Made by a program: the position numbers and the translations under genes
Shown: one piece after another, positions 22,701 through 31,918 of the stretch
How positions within the stretch are numbered: the first letter of the stretch is position 1
Layout of the letters: every line of letters starts with the position of its first letter
NCBI GenBank assembly: GCA_001430745.1
Contig: KQ482003.1
Span: forward strand, 824,991-888,990
Length of the DNA: 64,000 nucleotides
DNA from: Auxenochlorella pyrenoidosa
Lineage: Eukaryota > Chlorophyta > Trebouxiophyceae > Chlorellales > Chlorellaceae
Direction: 5' to 3'
Notes under the pieces: model-generated
Database searches by the model: none
What the model was told of the DNA's origin: nothing
What the model saw: the letters and a program-made list of their open reading frames with translations, nothing else

Positions 22701-24562
22701 GGATGCCACCTCAGCCTGCAACCCCACCAACAGCCTGGGCACCGCTGGCAGCCTCAGCGCGCTGAATGATGGCCCCACAGCTGCGGCCGGCCTGCTCAGC
22801 GGCGCAATCGGCGTGCTGGCTGCGCCCTTCTGCCTACCGCCCCACTCAGCGCAGCACGACAGCGCTCTGGCCCAGTTCCAGCAGGTCCTGGCAGCACAGC
22901 AGACACTGCCGGCCACGCTTGTGGCAGCCATCGGGACAGCACAGAGCGGCAGCGAGGAGCTTGTGGCGGCGGTCAGTCTCCTTGCACGGCTGGTCATGTC
23001 CAGCGATCGGCTGATGTCGCTGTATGTGCAAGCTGGTGGCATGTCGTCTGCAGTTGTGGAGAAGTGAGTGCCGGGGTCATGGGATGGCGCCACCTTGAGT
23101 CCATTTCTGTGCTAGATTCATTTGCCTGTGTGTGCGTGTATGCGCGCCGCCAGGTGTATGCGCGCTGCCAGGTACGCAGCTTCAGTTTCACTCGTGCAGC
23201 GCCTACCAATCCCTGCCCATGTGCAGGCTGCTGCGACCGTCCAATCCAAACAACCTCCTCATCAACAGCCTGCTCGTCATCTCCCAACTGGCACGATCAA
23301 CGCATGCACACTATGATGCGCTAGCAGGTCTGGCATGCAGCACAGTCGCGCTGCCGGGCACTCCTTCACACATTCCTAATGAAATGTGCCTGAGCAGATT
23401 TTTCTTGTGGCACCTGATGGCGTGGCTCTCACCCTCCCTGTGCAGCGAGCCAGCTGGTCCCGCTCATGCCAGCGCTGCTGCGCCACCCTGACGCCAGCGT
23501 GCGTGCACGCAGCTGCAACCTGCTTGGCAATCTCTGCCGCCACAGGTGAGGTGGTCCTGAGCAGTGCAAGGGAAGCAATTCTGGAAACCAGCCGGAGGGT
23601 ACCTGGCCTGCACAGCTACTGGGCTGCAGCATGAGCCTCTGCTCAGCTGTGCTCCACCTTGAGTGGCGGCGCAACTCGCACTTCCTGTGCAGTCACCGAT
23701 TCTATGGCGATTTGGCGCAGCATGGGGTGGTGTCGGCGCTGATAGAGCTGTGCAAAGATCCAGATCGAGCGGCACGCAAGTTTGCGTGCTTTGCAATCGG
23801 CAACGCAGGTAAGCCAGGCAACCGGAAGAATAGTTGGCCGGCCTTGCCCTTCTGTTCCGGTTTTGCCTTTGATGCACCAAAGCTCTGCGCGAGGCGATAC
23901 TGTGCGCTCCCACCCCTCCAACCTGTCTTGCACACCCTGCACACCCTGCAGGCTTCCACAACGCCAGCCTGTACCCCGCGCTGCGCCCCGCTGTGCCGCC
24001 GCTGGTGTCCCTGCTGCACGACGACGAGGACCGCACGCGTGCCAATGCAGCTGGGGCGCTGGGCAACCTTGTGCGCAACAGCGGCATGCTGTGCCGGGAC
24101 ATCATGCAGGCAGGGGCGCTGGAGGTGCGTGTTTGCGGGCTGCTCTCGCTGTGGTGCGCTGGCCTCCATGCCTTACCAAATGCAACTGGCAGCTCGAGAG
24201 GCAGCTTTGTCTGCGTCCCCTTTTCCCGCCCACAGAGTGGCCCCATCCGCTTGTAATTGACACTGTGCTGCTCTGCACAACTCGCATTTCTTCCACCCAC
24301 ACCTCTGTCACAGGCCATGCTGGAGCTGATCCAGCGGCGCGACCCGCCGCCTACGCCTGGCGGCTCGGCCCCCGGCGACTCCAGCTCCTCAGTGCAGATT
24401 GCCCTGTTCTCCCTGGGCAACCTGTGCGCACACTCTGAGTGCGCAGAGGCGCTGTCCCGGCTGGGGCTGGGCCAGGCGCTGGAGGCGGTGCTTGAGGAGC
24501 GCGGCGGTGACGCCACGGTGCAGCGCTATGTGGCGCGCATCCGGCAGAAGACCAAGCTGTGA
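16768..24562 (+). CDS. FU: FUSED / TWO-IN-ONE (STK36-type) Ser/Thr kinase with armadillo-like C-terminal half
   Basis: Plant TIO directs phragmoplast expansion in cytokinesis; animal STK36 acts in cilia. The start at 16768 gives [20 protein letters not shown] and the ATP loop [19 protein letters not shown] carries the ATP-binding Lys. [20 protein letters not shown] and [20 protein letters not shown] (16970-17525) are FUSED signatures. The catalytic loop [13 protein letters not shown] (17600-17640) is followed by [40 protein letters not shown] and [20 protein letters not shown] (17795-18220). A Gln-rich linker lies at 18910-19640. The C-terminal half (about 20020-24562) consists of armadillo-like helices, such as [20 protein letters not shown] and [14 protein letters not shown] blocks, ending [14 protein letters not shown] with TGA at 24560-24562. 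I count roughly 20 exons and 1,500 residues, the full FUSED architecture with an expanded linker. Confidence 0.93.
18976..19002. repeat. CAG repeat coding polyglutamine in FUSED
   Basis: Nine CAG units open the Gln-rich linker (FQQQQ and QQQQ blocks continue to about 19120) between kinase and armadillo-like regions. Confidence 0.9.
19657..19738. repeat. Two-copy 42-bp tandem duplication in a FUSED intron
   Basis: The unit starting GACAGCGCTCAGACATT and ending CTTGATGCAATATG occurs at 19657 and again at 19699 with few differences. It follows a GTGAGC donor, so it is intronic. Confidence 0.85.
23137..23172. repeat. Two-copy 18-bp tandem duplication in a FUSED intron
   Basis: TGTATGCGCGCCGCCAGG is followed directly by a copy differing by one base. 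It lies in the intron after the exon ending SSAVVEK. Confidence 0.8.
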
Positions 24563-24871
24563 GCGGAGCAGTGCGCGAGAGCGGGACCCCACTTATGCCT
24601 TGCAGCAGCCTGGCTGCAACTGACGTGTAATTCAGGCACCGCATACATAACAGCAAGCGGTGGGAGGACAGAAGGGGCATGTGCGCGGGGATGCACGAAT
24701 ATCGTCGCACGCTGTGCAAGGCAGCTTGGCGGCACATTCACACAAAGCCAGCGGCCCGCGCCTCGCCCCTCACATCGATCAATGCATCCTTGATCTTGAA
24801 TTTATAGCAAACCACTTAGACGCCGAGGGCCCAAAGCACACCACTCGAGCAGGCTGCAGGGGCTGCGAAAA
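24563..24871. other. Spacer between FUSED and fatty acid hydroxylase genes
   Basis: Both flanking genes are on the plus strand. It holds the FUSED 3' UTR with its poly(A) signal and the hydroxylase promoter. No supported coding sequence. Confidence 0.5.
24626..24630 (+). terminator. TGTAA poly(A) signal for FUSED
   Basis: TGTAA 64 bases after the FUSED stop codon. Confidence 0.6.
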
Positions 24872-26338
24872 ATGGGCAATGAGGAATGCACGATCGACGA
24901 GAGTAGACCACTCTTGAAGCAGGTGGTTTGCAGGAGGGTGGGTTGGAACGCGGGTTGATCATCTCACCGGCGGCGGCGTTGGTTTCAGCATCCGATCATC
25001 TGCACACACACAACTGATCAGAAATTCCGATGATCGCAGCATCGGCACTGCCCTGGCGGCTGTCCGCCGCCGCCGCCCTCGTCTCCCGCACAAGACACCA
25101 CGCCCTGCTGCTTCCCCACCCATCCGTGCTGCGTGCAGCTAGCCCACCTTCAGCCTGACCAGTACCAGGCGTGGCTGCTGCGCACATCACGCGGCAAGGC
25201 GCGGTTCTTTGAGAGCGATGCACTGGAGGCTGTGACAGCAGTCAAGTGGTGAGCAGCTCTCATTGCTTGTGTGCGATGCACACGCAATTCCTGTTGATTT
25301 AACGCAACCGAGAATGCCGAGTGGAAGGTGTATTTGGCACACCGCCTCCCTTCTGCTCCTGCCGTACATGCAGGTGGGTGGTGCCGCTGCTCTGGCTGCC
25401 CGTGGCGGCACTGCTAGCAGTGCGTGCGTCGGCTGTGCTGCCACTCCGGTCGCTCGCCGCGCTAGCTGCAGCGGGCATGCTGCTGTGGCAGCTCATCGAG
25501 TACTCCCTGCACCGCTGGCTCTTCCACGCGGCACCGTCGAGTCCACACATGATTCTGGTGCACTTCCTCATGCATGGGTGCGCATGGGCGGGACGCAGTC
25601 AGGCTGGCCACTGCCCACTAGGTCGCATGCTAGCAGCACTTTGCCAAGGCCTGCAGCATGCACACCCCTGCCTTTGCCAAGGGAGCCTTCTTCTCTACCA
25701 CCCACACCCACCCATCCACGGCGTGGCGCAGAAACCACCACAAGTATCCTTCGGACATCGACCGCCTGGTGTTCCCACCGCTGCCTGCCTGCCTGCCGGC
25801 AAGCATCATTTACGGCACGCTGCGCGCCTGCCTGCCCCAGGTGTGCCTGGCGCCACTGCTGCCATGCTTCCGTGTTGCTTTTGGCGGGAGCCTCGGGGTC
25901 GGCGAGCGCGCGGCTGTCATGATGGTTGCCAGCTCCGCAGCTTAGAAGGGGCCGCACAGGGACGTGCGGTCGAGTCCACGCCCCATGCTTTACCCCTCCC
26001 GTGCAGGCGCTAGCCGCTGCCGTCTTCAGCGGCGTGCTGGTTGGATATGTGGCCTATGATTGCATGCACTACCTCATGCACAGGTGCGTTCTCAGATGCC
26101 GCCCAAGGTGCCAGCAAGCGCAGGCCAAGGGCATGCGCCTGCGTCCACCGCCCATGCTGCAGTCACAGCATGCACTGCCCGCCCCCATCCCTGGCGCAGC
26201 GGCCACCTGCGCGGACGCTTGCGGACACGGCACATGCACCATCACTATGCGGATGACACGGTCGCTTACGGCATCAGCTCGCCGCTGTTTGACATCCTGC
26301 TGGGCACGCAGCAGCCGAGAGCAAAGACAGCGAGCTAG
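24872..26338 (+). CDS. FAH1: Fatty acid 2-hydroxylase, plant type without cytochrome b5 domain
   Basis: ER-membrane di-iron enzyme that 2-hydroxylates sphingolipid acyl chains. Exon 1 (24872-24922) gives MGNEECTIDESRPLLKQ, which fits the short plant FAH N-terminus. Exon 2 (from 25139) gives LAHLQPDQYQAWLLRTSRGK with RFFESDALEAVTAVKW. Membrane segments follow: WWVVPLLWLPVAALLAV and LAALAAAGMLLWQLIEYSLH. The histidine boxes are present in order: EYSLHRWLFH (25498-25530), LVHFLMHG joined by splicing to NHHKYPSD (25732 on), YDCMHYLMH (26056-26082) and HMHHHYADD (26230-26260). The end, GISSPLFDILLGTQQPRAKT, matches the family; the stop is at 26336-26338. About 230 residues. As in plants, there is no fused cytochrome b5, so electrons must come from a separate b5 protein. 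Confidence 0.92.
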
Positions 26339-26519
26339 CCCGAGCCCGCATACGTGAGTCCCATGCTCATCTTCCAGCGTCATTTCATGTACATCTTAAT
26401 TCATCAGGACAAATTCCGTGTACAAAGGGCACAGGGCCCATCAGGATGCAGGGCCGCCAGTGCCGACCAAGCAGAGGGGCCTGAGCCGGCACTCAGCTGC
26501 CGATGCCCCGCCACTGCAC

Positions 26520-28409
26520 TTAGTGCTTGGGCCGGCGGTGCGCCTTCTTCCTGCGCTCGTTGCTGGTCTTCTGTGCCGGCTTCTTGGACCAGTAGGAGCG
26601 CTCCTCCTGCAGCTTGGTGAACCGCTTCTTGCGCACCTGCGGGGGCAGGCGGGGTGGACAAGGGGCGGATGTGGCGGGTTTGGATGAGGCCGGATGGACG
26701 CAGGCGACGGCGCAGCGGCCCGACCACTGAACTCAAGCTGCGTGTCGGCAGTAGAAGTGCATAGATTGCGCTGGTACAGCAACCCCCCCGCTCAGCAGCA
26801 CCCACCTCTGTCAGCTGCGCGTCGGCCATGACCTCCTCTGTCAGCGTGCGCTTGCGCTGCTTCTTGGTCAGCCGCCCTGCAGCCAGCAGGGGGCATGCGG
26901 CGTCTCAGCGCGGGCAGCAGGATCTGGCAGTCAAGTAGGGAAGCAAACGGCCAGCTGCGCTGGCAGGCTGGCGCGCAGCACACACGGGATCGGGACAGCC
27001 AACGCAGAGCAAGCTGGGCGCGTGGTCTGCCAGACAGCACGCGCTCAACGCTTGCTGGCACGCGGCAGCTTGCGCGTCGCCCACCCGAGTAGAAGTCGGC
27101 CGCGCTCTCCACCACCGTCCCCATCTGGAAGTACTTTGGGAACTTGGTGGCGTCCAGCTTCTTGTAGTGGGCCTTGGGGTCCAGCGCGCCCCTGCACGGG
27201 GCGGCGCAGGTGCACACTCACCGGGTGGCTACTCCAGGCAGGCAGGGCGGAGGCAGGGACTGCCCTTCGACTGGGCAGGTGAGCCCTCACGCCGTGGTGG
27301 GGCACGCTCAATGCCCTGGACACATGAGTCTGGAGCCAAGGCACAGCGCCTGGAGCATGCGCAGCGCAGGTTTGTTGCTCAGGCCCTGCCTCGCACCTGA
27401 GGCGCAGCATGCGGAGGTCGTTCTTCACCTCGTCGGTGACCTGGGTGGCAGGCAGGTCAAACCAGCCCTTGCCCGCAGTGTCCGGCCGCTCCTTGCGCGC
27501 CGCCTTCGCCCGCAGCCGCTCATCCGGGGGCGGCACGTGCAGGCCGTCTTTCCCGCGCCGCACGACGTGCACACCCGCCGGGGCGGCAGCGCCCCGTGTG
27601 GCTGCTCCGCTGTCGCTGGCCCCTGCCGCTTGGCCCGGCAGCACCAGCTCGGGCTGCCACCGCAAGTGCGGCGGCACGCTGTCGCTGCCGTCATCCTCGT
27701 CCTCGCTGCCGCTGCTGTCGTTGTCGCTGCTGCTGGCATCACCATCCTGCTGGCGCTCCTCCTGGTCCTGCGGCTGGTGCTGCTGGGCTGCGCCGCCGCT
27801 CGGCTGCTGTCGGCCCTCCTCATCTGGCTCCGACTCCGAGCTGCTCTCGCCCTGCCGCTGCTGGTTGGTGAACTCCTCCAGCGCAGCAAACATTTGCTCA
27901 GCAAGCATGTCCACAAGGGCCGCATCCGCTGTGAGGACCGGCGCTGCCTCGGCATCCTTGCCTGCGCTGCCGACTGCGCCCCGCGATCCGCCGTTGGCCT
28001 CGTCTGGCTGGTTCGCCGCCGGGCTGCGTGCTGCTGCGGCCTTAGTTGCCGCCGCTGAGCGCCTGCGAGCCCGCGGGGAGAGCTGCTCGCCCTGCTGCTC
28101 ATCTGGCTGCTGCTGCTCATGGTGTGCCGCCTGCGGCTGCTCTTCCTGCTGCGGTGCCTGTTGTTGCACCTGCTCCGCTTCCTGCTGCTCCTCCGTCTCC
28201 TTCACAGCCTCCAGGTGCCGCCGGTTCTTGGTGGCACGAGCAGTGCGTGGCGCCGTCGGCATGGTTGCTGCTGCTGTGCCGCCGCTGCTTCGTGCCAGGC
28301 GGCCGCTCCGCCGCGGCGTCGGGGCGGCACTGTTCACCTCGCCAGCAGTGGCGGCGGTGTCTGCCGCAGCTCCAGCCGACAAAACAGAATGAGAGCGTGT
28401 GCTGACCAT
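26520..28409 (-). CDS. FCF2: Fcf2-type pre-rRNA processing protein (DNTTIP2/FCF2 family)
   Basis: Nucleolar factor for early 18S rRNA processing. The start at 28409 gives MVSTRSHSVLSAGAAADTAA. A long disordered N-terminal half rich in Gln, Glu, Asp and Ser follows (27630-28270). The conserved Fcf2 domain spans several exons: GWFDLPATQVTDEVKNDLRM (about 27405-27465), GALDPKAHYKKLDATKFPKY then FQMGTVVESAADFYSG (27090-27195), RLTKKQRKRTLTEEVMADAQ (26810-26880) and RKKRFTKLQEERSYWSKKP (26570-26640). It ends NERRKKAHRRPKH with TAA at 26520-26522. All hallmark Fcf2 residues are present. The acidic, Gln-rich N-terminus is longer than in yeast Fcf2 and more like animal DNTTIP2. About 550 residues. 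Head to head with SBDS, another ribosome-biogenesis gene. Confidence 0.92.
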
Positions 28410-28713
28410 GGCCTGGGCAGCGCTCCAGGAGCTGCAAAGAGAAGAGGTGCAAGAGCGGGCCCGGACCGTGTGCCAGCGTGCTAAAGAGTGCGCGCAGATG
28501 TGTAGGCCGCGATTCCAATGCAGGCACTGCACATGCATGCTGCCCAGAAGTCCCTGCTGAGAACCCAGCAGGCGACGCCGAACCTCATTTGTGACGCTTT
28601 TAACTCCCCTGGCACATTCCACTGTGCTCGCAAAAGCTGCCCGTATTTACAAGAGCGCGGAAACCTTGCCACAGTCAGACTTTGGTTGCGGCTCTGCTCA
28701 CGAACCCGCCAAG
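28410..28713. promoter_or_regulatory. Divergent promoter region, FCF2 / SBDS
   Basis: A 304-base head-to-head spacer between two ribosome-biogenesis genes. A shared promoter is plausible; no core motif was assigned. Confidence 0.5.
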
Positions 28714-31464
28714 ATGAGCCAGGGTGTATTTCAGCCGATCGGTAAGTTTGCGAGAGCATCCGTGATGCTGCACAGCCAGTCTTTCACCAGCCTGCACCTC
28801 TGCCGCCGCCAGCGCCGGTGCCGGAAGGGTGCTCGTCAGGGCGCGCTCACTGAGACTTCACGGTATGCTGCAGGCCAGAAGCGGCTCACCAACATTGCCG
28901 TTGTGCGCATGAAGAAGCACGGCAAGCGTTTTGAGATTGCATGCTACAAGAACAAGGTGGTCAACTGGCGCAACGGAGTGTGAGTGGTGCGGCAAAGGCG
29001 GCTGCATGTGTTCCTCTGAAGTGGGCAGCAGATTCAGCTGTAGCTGTTGGCATTTGTGTGAAGGTCTCTGAATTATCCAACAACACATGGTCCTGAGTGT
29101 GTTGAGCATGGCGTTTGGCCCCTGTGCCGGCAACACTGGCCCCTGGTCGGCCTACCCGCCGCACCCCCTCCCTGCCAGCAGCGAGAGGGACATGGGTGGG
29201 GTGCCGCACGCCGTTGCCATTCCATGCCGCAGTGCCCAGCGCTCCCCCCCGCTCCCTGCTGCTGCTGCCGCTGCTGCAGCGAGAGGGACCTGGATGAGGT
29301 GCTGCAGACCACCGCCGTGTTTGCCAACGTGTCCAAGGGGGTGCTGGCCAGGCGGGAGGACCTGCTCGAGGCCTTTGGCACAGACAACACCGAGGCCATC
29401 TGCATCAAGATCCTGGCAGAGGGGGAGCTGCAGGTGGGCGGGGGCTTGCTGCGCTGCGCCACAAGTGCAGCTGCGGGGTGGGGGGGCGGCACCAGGCTGT
29501 GCTCTGCTCTAGTGCAGGCGTGCAAGTTGGGCCGCGTGCGGCGGGCCTGGTGCCCGCCTTGCATGGTCGTTTCATCCTTCAGTCACAACGCTCGACATGA
29601 AGGCGGAGCTGCACACAGTTTGCCAGCATGCCCCACGTCTGCGCGTCCCCTGACCCCCCTCCACCCCACCCCAGGTGTCGGACAAGGAGCGCAAGGTGGA
29701 GCTGGACACGCTCTTCCGCGACGTGGCCTCCGTGCTGAGCGAGAAGTGCATCAACCCCGAGTCCAACCGGCCCTACACCATCTCCATGCTGGAGCGCGCG
29801 CTGCGCGACGTCCACTTCTCCGTGGACCCCAAGCGCCCCGCCAAGGCGCAGGCGCTCGAGGTGGGGGCCAGGGGGACAGGGGGGCGCACGGGCCTCGCTC
29901 CTCCCACCTGTGCATGAGAGCTGTGCCTTGCTCTTTTGGCCAAACTGCACCTGCCGCGGGCCGCATGTGGCGCACGCGATCCGTGCTTCCCCTTTTGGCC
30001 TAGCAGAGCGCCGTGCNNNNNNNNNNNNNNNNNNNNNNNNNNNNNNNNNNNNNNNNNNNNNNNNNNNNNNNNNNNNNNNNNNNNNNNNNNNNNNNNNNNN
30101 NNNNNNNNNNNNNNNNNNNNNNNNNNNNNNNNNNNNNNNNNNNNNNNNNNNNNNNNNNNNNNNNNNNNNNNNNNNNNNNNNNNNNNNNNNNNNNNNNNNN
30201 NNNNNNNNNNNNNNNNNNNNNNNNNNNNNNNNNNNNNNNNNNNNNNNNNNNNNNNNNNNNNNNNNNNNNNNNNNNNNNNNNNNNNNNNNNNNNNNNNNNN
30301 NNNNNNNNNNNNNNNNNNNNNNNNNNNNNNNNNNNNNNNNNNNNNNNNNNNNNNNNNNNNNNNNNNNNNNNNNNNNNNNNNNNNNNNNNNNNNNNNNNNN
30401 NNNNNNNNNNNNNNNNNNNNNNNNNNNNNNNNNNNNNNNNNNNNNNNNNNNNNNNNNNNNNNNNNNNNNNNNNNNNNNNNNNNNNNNNNCCCCATAGAGC
30501 GCGCGCGCATGCGCCTCAAGCTGCTGGTGCCGCTGGGCTGCAAGGATGAGCTGCTGGAGCTGGTGCGGCAGCAGGGGGGGCTGGTGGAGGAGCAGGACCT
30601 GATTGGTGAGCGAGGGCGCCGCGTGCCGCCAGGGTTTGCCTCTGTTCTGCTGAGTGGGGCGGAGAGCAGTCGGTTGAGGAGCAGGTGCGCGACCTGGTGG
30701 CGAGGCTGCTGCCGCTGCAGGCGTAGAGCACCCTCTTGGCAGGGTTTGACTGGAAGGCTGCCTGGTGGAGCGGGGCGCGCGGCACTGTCTGATAGCAGAC
30801 CGCCTGTTGCCTCATTCGCTGCAACACCAATCACGCTTGCCCCGCACCGAACCCTGGGCCTGCAGGCTCCTCCTTCTCACTCGTGTGCCTGGTGGAGCCA
30901 GGCATCTTCCGATCGGTGCACAGCTTCATACAGACATCCTCGGCAGGGGTGGGCCGCCTGGAGGTGCTGGCACTGGCAGCCACGGCGGAGACGGACGCCG
31001 ATGTGGCAGCAGCCGCCTCTGGGGTGGAAGGCCTCTCCTTGGCAGCGCAGCAGAGGCAGCAGGCGGCGGCGCCACAGAGCGGCCTGCAGCAGGGCTATGC
31101 GGCAGCGGCGCCAGCCGCCTCCAGCAGCGGGTTTGTGGTGGCGGCGGCAGCCACGGTGCCTGCGGCGCGGGGCCCGCGAAGCCAGGCCGCAGCAGCTGCA
31201 CGCGGGGCTGCGGCTGGCGGCATGGTTGTGTACCCTCGAGGCCCGGTGGCGCAGCTGCCAGAGGAGCATGCCTCGCGGCGGGAGCGGTTTGCTGAGCTGG
31301 ATGACCTGCAGCCGGGCTGGACGGTTGAACTGCGCTCGCGCGGCGAAGGTGGCACCATCGACGCTGTGTTTTTCAGCCCAGCCGGCGAGTGCGTTGGGGT
31401 GTTTGCCAATGCGCGCCGCGCGGCACTCAAGGCCAGCAAAGAACAGCATCTGACGGCGGCCTGA
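28714..31464 (+). CDS. SBDS: SBDS ribosome maturation protein with C-terminal extension; interrupted by assembly gap
   Basis: SBDS works with the GTPase EFL1 to release eIF6 from pre-60S subunits. Exon 1 (28714 on) gives [10 protein letters not shown] and splices to [35 protein letters not shown] (28872-28980). Next are [20 protein letters not shown] and [20 protein letters not shown] (29280-29433), then [20 protein letters not shown] and [20 protein letters not shown] (29673-29840). After the gap come [20 protein letters not shown] (30490 on) and [16 protein letters not shown] (30880-30930), completing domains I to III. The gap hides only a short piece of domain II. A C-terminal extension follows: an Ala/Gln linker, then an ordered-looking block with [20 protein letters not shown] and [20 protein letters not shown]. 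The stop is at 31462-31464. The end differs from the zinc-finger extension of plant SBDS. Confidence 0.93.
30017..30489. other. Assembly gap (473 N) inside SBDS
   Basis: Unknown bases between the SBDS exon ending [10 protein letters not shown] and the one starting PIERARMRL. By comparison with SBDS proteins only about ten residues plus intron sequence are missing. Confidence 0.98.
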
Positions 31465-31500
31465 GATGTCAAATAGCACTCTGCAGCAGGTGACATGTCA

Positions 31501-31505
31501 TGTAA
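31501..31505 (+). terminator. TGTAA poly(A) signal for SBDS
   Basis: TGTAA 37 bases after the SBDS stop codon. Confidence 0.6.
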
Positions 31506-31526
31506 ACATGTTTCTGCGCACGAGAA

Positions 31527-31592
31527 GAACTGCCAACGTTTCAGCATTTCGGCATTTCGGAACTGCCAACGTTTCAGCATTTCGGCAGTAAA
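31527..31592. repeat. Two-copy 33-bp tandem duplication downstream of SBDS
   Basis: The unit GAACTGCCAACGTTTCAGCA plus TTTCGGCATTTCG starts at 31527 and again at 31560, the copies differing only near their ends. Confidence 0.9.
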
Positions 31593-31617
31593 TGCTGAGC
31601 ACTGCTCAAATGCTCAG
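31574..31617. other. Two overlapping inverted repeats (alternative stem-loops)
   Basis: TCAGCATTT at 31574-31582 pairs with AAATGCTGA at 31590-31598 across a 7-base loop. CTGAGCA at 31595-31601 pairs with TGCTCAG at 31611-31617 across 9 bases. The two stems share CTGA, so only one can form at a time. Confidence 0.6.
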
Positions 31618-31918
31618 ATGCAGTAGTGTTGCAATTGAGCGGTGCAGTTATTGGCAACACTTACATGATGCTTCATGTCTGCAATGTAGACATATGGTCA
31701 TGATGCAGGCAGAAATGGTCTTTCTTCCCTCCCACCGGTGGCAGCAAAGGATCCCCTCAGGCTGCAGCAGTGGGCGGGCGTGCTTGGTGCGCCCTGCGCC
31801 ACCTGCTGCCCAACCATGGCGATGCGAAGGTGTCTTTTGCTTCCTCGTTCATGCCCAATTACATTTATCAAGGGAACTCATAAACAGGGGGCCTCGGGGC
31901 AGCAGAGCAGCTACAGAC

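Larger units (their letters stand above)
31465..31918. other. Spacer between SBDS and mitochondrial uL2 genes
   Basis: Both neighbours are on the plus strand. Besides the SBDS 3' UTR and uL2m promoter it holds a 33-bp tandem duplication and two overlapping inverted repeats, listed separately. No supported coding sequence. Confidence 0.5.

Noticed and set aside
22212..23093. 293-codon open frame on the minus strand
   Set aside because: Shadow of the long armadillo-like exon of FUSED; the plus-strand reading has the family pattern.
27409..28392. 327-codon open frame on the plus strand opposite FCF2
   Set aside because: Ala/Ser/Cys-rich mirror of the Gln/Glu-rich FCF2 N-terminus, without start context or domain.
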